Source of the DNA: Streptomyces sp. JB150
Lineage (GTDB): Bacteria > Actinomycetota > Actinomycetes > Streptomycetales > Streptomycetaceae
Length of the DNA stretch: 64,000 nucleotides
Reading direction: 5' to 3'
Assembly (NCBI RefSeq): GCF_011193355.1
Contig: NZ_CP049780.1
Location: 6,175,798-6,239,797 of the forward strand
Part shown: piece after piece, positions 36,063 to 44,224 of the stretch
How the letters are laid out: each line of letters begins with the position of its first letter
How positions within the stretch are numbered: position 1 is the stretch's first letter
The notes under the pieces: model-generated
Database searches by the model: none
What the model was told of the DNA's origin: nothing
Seen by the model: only the letters and a program-made list of their open reading frames with translations
Made by a program: the position numbers and the translations under genes

Positions 36063-36109
36063 GTGAACCCCCGTTTCCCGGGAGTACCACGCGGCAGAGA
36101 GGGGTCCGG

Positions 36110-37450
36110 GTGTCCGACGCTGAACTGGTGCTGCGCTCGACGCGCGTCATCACGCCCGAGGGAACGCGCGCCGCGACGGTCGCGGTCGCGCGGGGCACGA
36201 TCACGGCCGTACTGCCGTACGACGCCCCCGTCCCCGAGGGCGCCCGCCTGGAGGACGTCGGCGACCACGTGCTGCTCCCCGGCCTGGTCGACACCCACGT
36301 CCACGTCAACGACCCCGGCCGCACCGAGTGGGAGGGCTTCTGGACCGCCACCCGCGCGGCCGCCGCCGGCGGCATCACCACCCTCGTCGACATGCCGCTC
36401 AACTCGCTCCCGCCGACCACCACCGTCGACCACCTGCGCGTCAAGCAGGACGTCGCCCGGTCCAAGGCGCACATCGACGTCGGCTTCTGGGGCGGCGCCC
36501 TGCCCGGCAACGTCAAGGACCTGCGCCCGCTGCACGAGGCCGGCGTGTTCGGCTTCAAGGCGTTCCTGTCACCGTCCGGCGTCGACGAGTTCCCGCACCT
36601 CGACCAGGAGCAGCTGGCCCGCTCCCTCGCGGAGATCGCCGGCTTCGGCGGCCTGCTGATCGTGCACGCCGAGGACCCGCACCACCTCGCCGCCGCCCCG
36701 CAGCACGGCGGCCCCAAGTACGCCGACTTCCTCGCCAGCCGCCCGCGCGACGCCGAGGACACCGCCATCGCCGCACTCATCGCCCAGGCCAGGCGGCTCG
36801 ACGCGCGCGTGCACATCCTGCACCTGTCCTCCAGCGACGCGCTGCCGCTGATCCGCGCCGCCCGCGCGGAGGGCGTCCGCGTCACCGTCGAGACCTGCCC
36901 GCACTACCTCACCCTCACCGCCGAGGAAGTCCCCGACGGCGCCAGCGAGTTCAAGTGCTGCCCGCCCATCCGCGAGGCCGCCAACCAGGACCTGCTGTGG
37001 GAGGCGCTGGCCGACGGCACCATCGACTGCGTCGTCACCGACCACTCCCCGTCCACCGCCGACCTGAAGACCGACGACTTCGCCACCGCGTGGGGCGGCA
37101 TCTCCGGCCTCCAGCTCAGCCTCTCCGCCGTCTGGACCGCGGCCCGCGAGCGCGGGTACGGCCTGGAGGACGTCGTCCGCTGGATGTCCGCGCGGACCTC
37201 CGAACTGGTCGGCCTGGACGACCGCAAGGGCGCCATCGCGCCCGGCCGCGACGCCGACATCGTGGTCCTCGCCCCCGACGAGACCTTCACCGTCGACCCG
37301 GCGGAGCTCCAGCACCGCAACCGCGTCACGGCCTACGCCGGCCGCACCCTCGGCGGTGTCGTCAAGTCGACCTGGCTGCGCGGCGAGCGGATCTACGCCG
37401 ACGGCGAGTTCACCGACCCCCAGGGGCGCCTGCTGACCCGCACCCCCTGA
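36110..37450 (+). CDS. allB: Allantoinase
   Basis: 446 residues, dinuclear amidohydrolase that opens allantoin to allantoate. Metal ligands: His63/His65 ([17 protein letters not shown]), carboxylated Lys150 ([10 protein letters not shown]), His in LIVHAED, His in [11 protein letters not shown] and Asp in [16 protein letters not shown] is typical of allantoinases. The GTG start follows GAGAGGGG. Allantoicase is 52 bp downstream. The operator directly upstream and the divergent IclR gene indicate induction by pathway intermediates. Confidence 0.96.
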   Translation: MSDAELVLRSTRVITPEGTRAATVAVARGTITAVLPYDAPVPEGARLEDVGDHVLLPGLVDTHVHVNDPGRTEWEGFWTATRAAAAGGITTLVDMPLNSLPPTTTVDHLRVKQDVARSKAHIDVGFWGGALPGNVKDLRPLHEAGVFGFKAFLSPSGVDEFPHLDQEQLARSLAEIAGFGGLLIVHAEDPHHLAAAPQHGGPKYADFLASRPRDAEDTAIAALIAQARRLDARVHILHLSSSDALPLIRAARAEGVRVTVETCPHYLTLTAEEVPDGASEFKCCPPIREAANQDLLWEALADGTIDCVVTDHSPSTADLKTDDFATAWGGISGLQLSLSAVWTAARERGYGLEDVVRWMSARTSELVGLDDRKGAIAPGRDADIVVLAPDETFTVDPAELQHRNRVTAYAGRTLGGVVKSTWLRGERIYADGEFTDPQGRLLTRTP

Positions 37451-37502
37451 CCGCCCCGCCCGCACCCACAGCGGCGACTCCCGAAAGGAAGAACTGATCA
37501 CC

Positions 37503-38618
37503 GTGACGGCGATACCCAGCTTCACCGGCGACGCGAACCCCTACGGAGGCGGTGACCCGTACGCGGACTACCGCACCACCGACTTCCCCTTCACCCAGTA
37601 CGCCAACCTCGCCGACCGGCAGCTCGGCGCTGGTGTCATCGCCGCCAACGACGAGTTCTTCGCCCAGCGGGAGAACCTGCTGGTGCCCGAGCGGGCCGAG
37701 TTCGACCCCGAGCACTTCGGCCACAAGGGCAAGGTCATGGACGGCTGGGAGACCCGGCGGCGCCGCGGCGTCTCCGCCGACCACCCCTGGCCCGCCGCCG
37801 AGGACCACGACTGGGCGCTGATCCGGCTCGGCGCCCCCGGCGTGATCCGCGGCATCGTCGTCGACACCGCCCACTTCCGCGGCAACTACCCGCAGTCGGT
37901 CTCCGTCGAGGCCACCGCGATGGCGGGCTCGCCCTCCCCCGAGGAACTGCTCGCCGACGACGTCAAGTGGACCACCCTGGTACCGCGCACCGCGGTCGGC
38001 GGCCACGCGGCCAACGGCTTCGCCGTCTCCGCGGAGCAGCGCTTCACCCACCTGCGGGTCAACCAGCACCCCGACGGCGGCATCGCCCGCCTGCGCGTGT
38101 ACGGCGAGGTCGTCCCCGACCCCGCGTGGCTGTCGGTGCTGGGCACCTTCGACGTCGTCGCCCTGGAGAACGGCGGCCGCGTCGAGGACGCCTCCGACCT
38201 CTTCTACTCGCCCGCCACCCACACCATCCAGCCGGGCCGCTCCCGCAAGATGGACGACGGCTGGGAGACCCGCCGCCGCCGCGACCTGGGCAACGACTGG
38301 ATCCGCTACCGGCTGGTGGCCCGGTCCCAGATCCGCGCGATCGAGATCGACACGGCCTACCTGAAGGGCAACAGCGCCGGCTGGGCCTCGGTGTCCGTGC
38401 GGGACGGCGAGGACGGCGAGTGGACCGAGATCCTTCCGCGCACCCGCCTCCAGCCCGACACCAACCACCGGTTCGTCCTCGACCAGCCGGCCGTCGGCAC
38501 CCACGCCCGCGTCGACATCTACCCGGACGGCGGCTTCTCCCGCCTGCGCCTCTTCGGCTCCCTCACGGAGGAGGGCGCGCAGGGCCTGGCCGCTCGCCAC
38601 CAGGAGCTGGGTGGGTGA
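37503..38618 (+). CDS. alc: Allantoicase
   Basis: 371 residues made of two homologous beta-sandwich repeats, each with a DGWETRRRR motif (near residues 81 and 254) and a closing RLRVYGEV / RLRLFGSL. It hydrolyses allantoate to ureidoglycolate and urea. It is the second gene of the allB operon and is followed by a strong hairpin. The next enzyme, ureidoglycolate lyase, is not in the window; spontaneous breakdown or a remote gene must supply glyoxylate. Confidence 0.95.
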   Translation: MTAIPSFTGDANPYGGGDPYADYRTTDFPFTQYANLADRQLGAGVIAANDEFFAQRENLLVPERAEFDPEHFGHKGKVMDGWETRRRRGVSADHPWPAAEDHDWALIRLGAPGVIRGIVVDTAHFRGNYPQSVSVEATAMAGSPSPEELLADDVKWTTLVPRTAVGGHAANGFAVSAEQRFTHLRVNQHPDGGIARLRVYGEVVPDPAWLSVLGTFDVVALENGGRVEDASDLFYSPATHTIQPGRSRKMDDGWETRRRRDLGNDWIRYRLVARSQIRAIEIDTAYLKGNSAGWASVSVRDGEDGEWTEILPRTRLQPDTNHRFVLDQPAVGTHARVDIYPDGGFSRLRLFGSLTEEGAQGLAARHQELGG

Positions 38619-38674
38619 CGGGCGAGGGGCACGCCCCGGGTTCCCCCGCGGCTGCCCCGTCGCCGCAGCAGACG

Positions 38675-38714
38675 CGCGGGGCGCACCGGCCGGACAGCAC
38701 CGGTGCGCCCCGCG
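38675..38714 (+). terminator. allB-alc operon terminator
   Basis: 14-bp perfect arms CGCGGGGCGCACCG / CGGTGCGCCCCGCG with a 12-base loop, 57 bp after the allantoicase stop. Confidence 0.85.
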
Positions 38715-38819
38715 TTCCAGCCGGGCCTGACGTGCGCGGCCGGGGAGGGCACGGCCCCTCCAGGCCGTGTACTGGACGGACAGGCCCTGCGCGGGGCGCC
38801 GTGGTCGGGACAGACCGGG

Positions 38820-38893
38820 GCGCCTCGCGTGCTCCCGGGTGACCGCGCGCTCTCGGGCGCCTCGCGTGCTCTCGGGTGACCGTGTGCTCCCGG
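38820..38893. repeat. Two tandem 37-bp repeats
   Basis: GCGCCTCGCGTGCTCCCGGG... at 38820-38856 is repeated with few changes at 38857-38893, with a degenerate partial third copy after it. The 366-bp gap 38619-38984 otherwise holds only the terminator; no gene is seen. Confidence 0.8.
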
Positions 38894-38984
38894 ATGGACC
38901 GTGCGCTCCCGGGCGGACCGCCGTCCTCTCAGTCCCGTCCTCAGCCGTCCGGCCGACCGCCTGCCGCCTGCCGGCGGCCCGCGC

Positions 38985-39737
38985 CTACGCCGCGTGGCCG
39001 CCGTCCACCGAGAACTCCGCGCCGGTGACGTACGCCGCGCCCGCCAGGTGGGCGACCGTGGAGGCCACCTCCTCGGCGGTGCCGAAACGGCCCAGGGCGG
39101 TCAGGGCGGCCTGGCCGGCCGCGTAGGGACCGTCCGCCGGGTTCATGTCGGTGTCGATCGGGCCGGGGTGGACGATGTTCGCGGTGATGCCGCGCGGGCC
39201 CAGCTCACGGGCCAGGGCCTTGGTCAGACCGGTGAGCGCGGCCTTGCTCATCGCGTAGAGCGTGCCGCCGGGGCCCGGCACCCGCTGGGTCATGCAGGTG
39301 CCGATGGTGATGATCCGGCCGCCGTCGGCCATGCGCGCGGCGGCCGCCTGGGAGGCCAGGAACACCCCGCGCACGTTGACCGACAGCACCCGGTCGACAT
39401 CGGCGAGCGCGATGCCGTCCAGCGGTCCGAGCAGACCGACGCCCACGTTGTTCACCAGCACGTCGAGGCGCCCGAGCGCCTCGGCCGCGCGATCGACTGC
39501 CCCGGCCGCCTCCCGCGGGTCCGCGGAGTCCGCCCGCAGCGCCACCGCGCGGCGCCCCAGCGCCTCCACACCCCGGACGACCTCCTCGGCCGCCTCCTTG
39601 CCCTGTACGTACGTCACCGCCACGTCCGCACCCTCCCGGGCGAGCCGCAGCGCGGTCGCCGCGCCGATGCCACGGCTGCCGCCCGTCACGAGCGCGACCT
39701 TGCCGGCGAGGCTTGCTTCGAGCTTCATCGAGTTCAT
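38985..39737 (-). CDS. SDR-family oxidoreductase
   Basis: 250 residues of the classical short-chain dehydrogenase type: cofactor motif TGGSRGIGAA (about 19-28), NNVGVG, and the catalytic Tyr-Lys in YAMSKAALTGL with the upstream Ser position replaced by the GTCMT region. The FabG-like ending VTGAEFSVDGGHAA is intact. Probably NAD(P)H-dependent. Starts at 39737 and 39728 are both possible and neither has a clear ribosome site. It stands alone after the allantoin operon. Confidence 0.87.
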   Translation of the reverse strand: MNSMKLEASLAGKVALVTGGSRGIGAATALRLAREGADVAVTYVQGKEAAEEVVRGVEALGRRAVALRADSADPREAAGAVDRAAEALGRLDVLVNNVGVGLLGPLDGIALADVDRVLSVNVRGVFLASQAAAARMADGGRIITIGTCMTQRVPGPGGTLYAMSKAALTGLTKALARELGPRGITANIVHPGPIDTDMNPADGPYAAGQAALTALGRFGTAEEVASTVAHLAGAAYVTGAEFSVDGGHAA

Positions 39738-39838
39738 GCGTCCATTGCAGCCGCCGGCGGCCCCCGGGACCGGCGGTGAACGGACGTCGACCCCGCCCCG
39801 TCAGGAACTCGGCGGCACCCCTCTCACGTTCACCCCGT

Positions 39839-40669
39839 GTGACTCTTCGGCAAGAGATCGTCGGCAACGCCATGCAGATGGCGGTCGTGAGCCTGCAGCC
39901 CGGCCAGACGGTGTACTGCGAGGCGGGAAAGTTCCTGTTCAAGACGGCGAACGTGACCATGGAGACCCGGCTGACCGGTCCCTCCGACAGCGGCGGCGGC
40001 CAGCAGGCGCAGGGCGGCGGCGCGGGCGGCGCGGGCGGCATGGGCGGTCTGCTGAGGCAGGCGATGGGCACCGCCATGCAGGTCGGCCAGCGCGTGCTGG
40101 CGGGCGAGTCGATCGCGTTCCAGTACTTCACCGCGCAGGGCGGCGAGGGCACCGTCGGCTTCGCGGGCGTCCTCCCGGGCGAGATGCGTGCCCTGGAGCT
40201 GGACGGCACGCGCGCGTGGTTCGCCGAGAAGGACGCCTTCGTGGCCGCCGAGTCCACCGTCGACTTCGGCATCGCCTTCCAGGGCGGACGCACCGGCATG
40301 AAGGGCGGCGAGGGCTTCATCCTGGAGAAGTTCACCGGCCGCGGCACGGTGATCATCGCGGGCGCGGGCAACTTCATCGACCTCGACCCGGCCGACTTCG
40401 GCGGGCGCATCGAGGTCGACACCGGCTGTGTGGTCGCCTTCGAGGAGGGCATCCAGTACGGCGTCCAGCGCGTCGGCGGCCTCAACCGCCAAGGCCTGAT
40501 GAACGCCGTGTTCGGCGGCGAGGGGCTGTCCCTGGCCACCCTGGAGGGCCACGGCCGGGTGATCCTCCAGTCCCTGACCATCGAGAGCCTGGCCAACGCC
40601 CTGAAGAAGGCCCAGGGCGGCGACAAGCAGGGCCCGACCGGCGGCCTGTTCTCCACGCACTCGGGGTGA
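39839..40669 (+). CDS. AIM24 family protein (TIGR00266)
   Basis: 276 residues. The start VTLRQEIVGNAMQMAVVSLQPGQTVYCEAGKFLFKTANVTMETRL, the central GGEGFILEKFTGRGTVIIAGAGNFIDLDP and the segment LEGHGRVILQSLTIESLA are the usual AIM24 beta-helix pattern; a Gly/Ala/Gln-rich insert (about residues 51-72) is variable in the family. Bacterial members have no settled function; the yeast namesake is mitochondrial. GTG 39839 gives the conserved N terminus; upstream in-frame extension is not supported. Confidence 0.85.
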   Translation: MTLRQEIVGNAMQMAVVSLQPGQTVYCEAGKFLFKTANVTMETRLTGPSDSGGGQQAQGGGAGGAGGMGGLLRQAMGTAMQVGQRVLAGESIAFQYFTAQGGEGTVGFAGVLPGEMRALELDGTRAWFAEKDAFVAAESTVDFGIAFQGGRTGMKGGEGFILEKFTGRGTVIIAGAGNFIDLDPADFGGRIEVDTGCVVAFEEGIQYGVQRVGGLNRQGLMNAVFGGEGLSLATLEGHGRVILQSLTIESLANALKKAQGGDKQGPTGGLFSTHSG

Positions 40670-40748
40670 GGCCGGGACACGGGCGGGTGAACCGGGGAGC
40701 ACGGGCGGAACCGATGACCACCGGTCGGACCGATGAGTTGCGGGGCCC

Positions 40749-40782
40749 CGCGGGGTCTGCCCTGATGACAGCAGACCCCGCG
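40749..40782. terminator. Hairpin terminator after the AIM24 gene
   Basis: 12-bp perfect arms CGCGGGGTCTGC / GCAGACCCCGCG, 10-base loop, between the AIM24 stop and the reductase start. Confidence 0.75.
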
Positions 40783-40802
40783 CTCCACGAAAGGCACCCG
40801 CC

Positions 40803-41429
40803 ATGGGCAAGCTCGTCTCCACCATCTTCGTCACCCTCGACGGCGTCTACCAGGCACCGGGCGGCCCCCAGGAGGACACCCGCGACGGCTTCCCCCACGG
40901 CGGCTGGGTCTTCCCGTACGCCGACGAGGACTTCGGCCGGTTCATCGACGACGTCTTCGGGCGCGTCGGCGCCTTCCTGCTCGGCCGCCGCACCTACGAC
41001 ATCTTCGCCTCGTACTGGCCGAAGGTCACCGACCCGGACGACCCGGTCGCCGGCCCCCTGAACCGGCTGCCGAAGTACGTCCCCTCCAGCACCCTCGCCG
41101 AGCCCGGCTGGTCCGGCACCACCGTGCTCCGCGGCGACCTCGCCAAGGAGGTCACGGCCCTCAAGGAGCACACGGACGGCGAAGTCCAGACGCACGGCAG
41201 CGGCGCGCTGGTCCAGTCCCTGCTCGACCTGGGCCTCGTCGACACCGTCCACCTGCTCACCTTCCCGGTCGTCCTCGGCACCGGCCGCCGCTTCTTCGCC
41301 GACGGCGCCGCCCCGGCCGCCTTCCGCCACACCGGCGGCCGCGTCACCGCCCGCGGTGTCTCCATCCAGTCGTACGACGTGGCGGGGCGGCCGGAATACG
41401 GGTCGTTCGATCTGCCCGAGGAGGCCTGA
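40803..41429 (+). CDS. Dihydrofolate-reductase-like (RibD C-terminal domain) protein
   Basis: 208 residues with GKLVSTIFVTLDGVYQAPGGPQED at the start, GAFLLGRRTYDIFASYWP, a KEHTDGEVQTHGSGALVQSLLDLGLVDTVHLLTFPVVLGTGRRFF core, and a closing Tyr-rich strand. This is the RibD_C/DHFR-like fold often annotated as a dihydrofolate reductase; real members mostly reduce other substrates with NADPH. ATG 40803 is seven bases after GAAAGG. No neighbours suggest its pathway. Confidence 0.87.
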   Translation: MGKLVSTIFVTLDGVYQAPGGPQEDTRDGFPHGGWVFPYADEDFGRFIDDVFGRVGAFLLGRRTYDIFASYWPKVTDPDDPVAGPLNRLPKYVPSSTLAEPGWSGTTVLRGDLAKEVTALKEHTDGEVQTHGSGALVQSLLDLGLVDTVHLLTFPVVLGTGRRFFADGAAPAAFRHTGGRVTARGVSIQSYDVAGRPEYGSFDLPEEA

Positions 41430-41513
41430 GCGGGCGGCCAGGACCGACCGGACCGGCCGGTCCGTCGCTGCGCCGCTTCGTGGCGACGGCGAGTCCGTCA
41501 CGGGCGCCGTCCG

Positions 41514-42101
41514 TCAGCTGCTGTCCGTCGACGCGGGGCCGGCGGCTCGCTGGAGGCGGAGCTGGCCGATCTCCGCAGCGTTCTTCATCAGCTCGGCGTT
41601 CACCCAGGCGACCATGTGCGCGACGGTGTGCCGGGGATCGTCCCGCCACGGGAACCGGGCGACCGAGTCCAGGTCGTCACCGGTGAGCCTGTCCAGTACC
41701 TCCAGCCAGTCCGCACGCAGACCGCGCAGCCACTCGACGGTCGGCCCGCCCGCACCCGGCCAGGTGATGTCGCCGCGCTCCCGAGGCGTTTCCTGCCGAG
41801 CGTGGTCGATGGCCACGCTCCACCACCAGCCGATGTGCCAGCTCAGCCAGCCGATGGTCGGTACGGGCACGATGCCGGGCTCGCTCTCCGCCCAGTCCGG
41901 CACCCACGTCCCCTCGTCCCCCCGGCGTACCGTCCAGCAGGTGACCGCGGGCTCCCACAGGAAGTCGTCCGGTTCCAGCCTCTCCAGGTGGTACTCGAAC
42001 AGCGACCACGTCAGGTCGAACTGCCAGCGCAGCAGGCCGAGGGTGTTCCGCGGGGCGGGTTCGTTCTCTCCGGAGACAGACACCGGCCGAGCCTCGCACA
42101 A
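41514..42101 (-). CDS. DinB-family protein
   Basis: 195 residues forming the DinB four-helix bundle pattern: LRWQFDLTWSLFEYHLERLEPDDFLWEP, WLSWHIGWWWSVAIDHA and HTVAHMVAWVNAELMKNAAEIGQLRL; the His residues in these helices would bind a divalent metal. Some relatives are thiol transferases or mycothiol-dependent enzymes. The start is uncertain; GTG 42083 is an alternative. It converges with the reductase gene. Confidence 0.75.
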   Translation of the reverse strand: MCEARPVSVSGENEPAPRNTLGLLRWQFDLTWSLFEYHLERLEPDDFLWEPAVTCWTVRRGDEGTWVPDWAESEPGIVPVPTIGWLSWHIGWWWSVAIDHARQETPRERGDITWPGAGGPTVEWLRGLRADWLEVLDRLTGDDLDSVARFPWRDDPRHTVAHMVAWVNAELMKNAAEIGQLRLQRAAGPASTDSS

Positions 42102-42246
42102 CGTCGGCGCCGTGGGAACCGAGTTTCCGTGGCGTGCTCGCAGCGGGGTACGTCTGGCCGTACGCCGGCCGCCCCGGTACCGTGATCACCCCGTGCGAGC
42201 CACCGCCGTCTTTGCACCCCGATGCCGGAGACGAAGGTCAGGCCGC

Positions 42247-43155
42247 ATGTCCTCCTCGATCGCCGTACCGGGCGCGTTCGCGCCCCGCCGTGCCTGGCTC
42301 ACCGACCTGCCCGTGCTGCTGGTGGCGGTGGTCTGGGGCGGCAGTTATCTCGCCGCCAAGGACATCACCACCGCCCGGACCGTCCTGGCCGTGCTCGTGC
42401 TGCGGTTCGCGCTGGTGCTGCCCGTGCTGGTGGTCGCCGGCCGGCGGGCGCTGCGCGACCTCACCCCGGCCCAGTGGCGCGGGGCCGCGCTGCTCGGGCT
42501 GATCCTCGGCGGGATCTTCCTGCTGGAGACGTACGGCGTCGTGCACACCTCGGCGACCAACGCGGGCCTCATCATCAGCCTCACCATGATCTTCACCCCG
42601 CTCGCGGAGTCCGCCGTGACCCGCACCCGGCCCTCGCGCGGCTTCCTCGCCGCCGCCGCGGTCTCCGTGCTCGGGGTCGTCCTGCTCACCCAGGGCGGCG
42701 GCTTCACCCGGCCCTCCCTCGGCGACCTGCTCATGCTGCTCGCCGCGCTCGCCCGTACCGTGCACGTCCTCGCCATGTCCCGCGTGAAGGCGGTCCAGGG
42801 CGCACCCGCGCTGCCGCTGACCACCGTCCAACTGGGCACTTCCGTCGCGGTGTTCGCGCTGCTGTCGACCGGTGCCGACACCACGCCCTGGGAGACCGCC
42901 GCCGCGTTCGGCGCGCGCGAGTGGGCGGGGCTGGTGTTCCTGTCCGTGTGCTGCACGCTGTTCGCCTTCTTCGTGCAGATGTGGGCCGTGCGCCGTACTT
43001 CCCCGTCCCGGGTCAGCCTGCTGCTGGGCACCGAACCGCTGCGGGCCGCCGCGGCCGGAATCGCGCTCGGCGGGGAGCGGCTGGGCGCGGTCGGACTCGC
43101 GGGCGGCGCGCTGGTCCTGGCGGGGACGGCGTGGGGGCGCCGGGCGGCGAGTTGA
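42247..43155 (+). CDS. EamA/DMT-family transporter
   Basis: 302 residues with ten predicted membrane helices in two EamA halves (VAVVWGGSYLAAKDI in the first; FVQMWAVRRTSPSRVSLLLGTEPLRAAAAGIALGGE in the second). DMT proteins export amino acids, nucleosides or drugs. ATG 42247 follows an AGGTC stretch. The neighbouring genes do not indicate its substrate. A small hairpin GTCCCG-N7-CGGGAC follows the stop. Confidence 0.86.
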   Translation: MSSSIAVPGAFAPRRAWLTDLPVLLVAVVWGGSYLAAKDITTARTVLAVLVLRFALVLPVLVVAGRRALRDLTPAQWRGAALLGLILGGIFLLETYGVVHTSATNAGLIISLTMIFTPLAESAVTRTRPSRGFLAAAAVSVLGVVLLTQGGGFTRPSLGDLLMLLAALARTVHVLAMSRVKAVQGAPALPLTTVQLGTSVAVFALLSTGADTTPWETAAAFGAREWAGLVFLSVCCTLFAFFVQMWAVRRTSPSRVSLLLGTEPLRAAAAGIALGGERLGAVGLAGGALVLAGTAWGRRAAS

Positions 43156-43557
43156 CGTCCCGCAACGAACGGGACTCGAAACGCCCTCATCGTCGACGGC
43201 ACGGTCACCGCCGCCCAGTCGGCCGACAGCACCCAGGCGGTCGCCGGCATCCAAGTCGTCGGCACCATCTGCCACGGGACTTGCCTTCGCCGGACGACCC
43301 CCGGTGGGGGAGTGACGCGGCGGCCTGCTGACGAGCACACGCCGCCTGAGGTCCGGGTGCGGCACCACGCACTGCGGGCGCGTCGAGCAGGACTTGCCTG
43401 CCGTCCCCGGCTCGGCCGGTAACCGGACGGACCTCTTCACAGGAGACCGCCCAGTGCCGGCACCCCCGCCCGGCATACCCTGCTCCGGTGGACGGCACAG
43501 GGTTTCCCCTAGCCGGTCACCGCCCCGACCCTGTCCCTCGTCCACCCGGGAATCCGC
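43156..43557. other. 402-bp stretch without a clear gene
   Basis: After the hairpin near 43157 the sequence gives only short frames. One plus-strand piece (ALIVDGTVTAAQSADSTQAVAGIQVVGTICHG, about 43180-43275) has a coding look but neither start nor continuation, so it may be a gene relic. Confidence 0.4.
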
Positions 43558-43737
43558 GTGCGTCGCACCGCCCTTGCCGCCCTCGGTCTCACCGCCGTGG
43601 CCGCCGGTCTCACCGGCTGCCTGCCAGGCGGAAACAAGCCAGACGCCACGGGCCACGTCCTGGATCATTACCGGCGGTCCGGCGAGGACGGCGATCTCCT
43701 GGTGTGGGACGTTGTGCTGGACACTCCCGACGCATGA
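43558..43737 (+). CDS. Very small predicted lipoprotein (59 aa)
   Basis: Starting at GTG 43558 the frame codes a lipoprotein signal peptide with basic start, hydrophobic core and lipobox LTGC (Cys21), then about 38 residues ending LLVWDVVLDTPDA. Beyond the stop another frame goes on in coding style (THEGHLLALGPVPSGRADLVDCDR to 43804), so this may be a truncated or frameshifted larger lipoprotein. No ribosome site is clear. Function unknown. Confidence 0.45.
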   Translation: MRRTALAALGLTAVAAGLTGCLPGGNKPDATGHVLDHYRRSGEDGDLLVWDVVLDTPDA

Positions 43738-43821
43738 AGGGCATCTGCTGGCCCTGGGGCCTGTGCCGTCCGGTCGGGCAGACCTCGTCGACTGCGACCG
43801 CTGAGCCGAAGGCCGGTCGGA

Positions 43822-44022
43822 TCAACGGGACTTGCGGCTCTCCGCCGCGGCGAACAGCGCGCACGCCAGCACCAGCAGCGTCACGCTCACGAAGATCCCG
43901 TAGTCGTCCAGGAAGGCAATGCGCGACACGAGCCCGCCCTCCCAGTCGGTGAACTCCTGCAGCAGACCCATCACGCCCTGCACCAGGGCGACGAACCCGA
44001 GAAACTCCAGCAAGGTCTTCAT
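43822..44022 (-). CDS. Small two-helix membrane protein (66 aa)
   Basis: MKTLLEFLGFVALVQGVMGLL forms one helix and DDYGIFVSVTLLVLACALFAAAESRKSR a second, joined by a short acidic loop (QEFTDWEGG). ATG 44022 is the natural start; longer frames add a basic non-hydrophobic leader with no site. It is divergent from the sensor kinase and shares its promoter region, so it might be controlled by the same regulator. Confidence 0.65.
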   Translation of the reverse strand: MKTLLEFLGFVALVQGVMGLLQEFTDWEGGLVSRIAFLDDYGIFVSVTLLVLACALFAAAESRKSR

Positions 44023-44081
44023 GGCCAGGACTCTCGCTCCGCGGACCCCCACACGTAGTCGGCCGCGGGGCGCGACCGACT

Positions 44082-44169
44082 CGACGGAAGTCGCCGCTCG
44101 CGGCGTCCCGCCCGACCCCATCGGCAGCGACCGGTACGACTTCCGTCGGAAACCGCGCGACTTACGTCG
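44082..44169. promoter_or_regulatory. Three CGAC-N4-GTCG sites upstream of the sensor kinase
   Basis: CGACGGAAGTCG (44082-44093) is the exact reverse complement of CGACTTCCGTCG (44137-44148). A third near-copy, CGACTTACGTCG, is at 44158-44169, 21 bp after the second. They lie in the divergent gap of the small membrane protein and the kinase and may be binding sites of the cognate NarL-type regulator. Confidence 0.55.
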
Positions 44170-44224
44170 CCCGCCGCGCGAACCGGTCCCTCACCCCTGA
44201 CGCGCCTGCGTACATTGGCCGACC

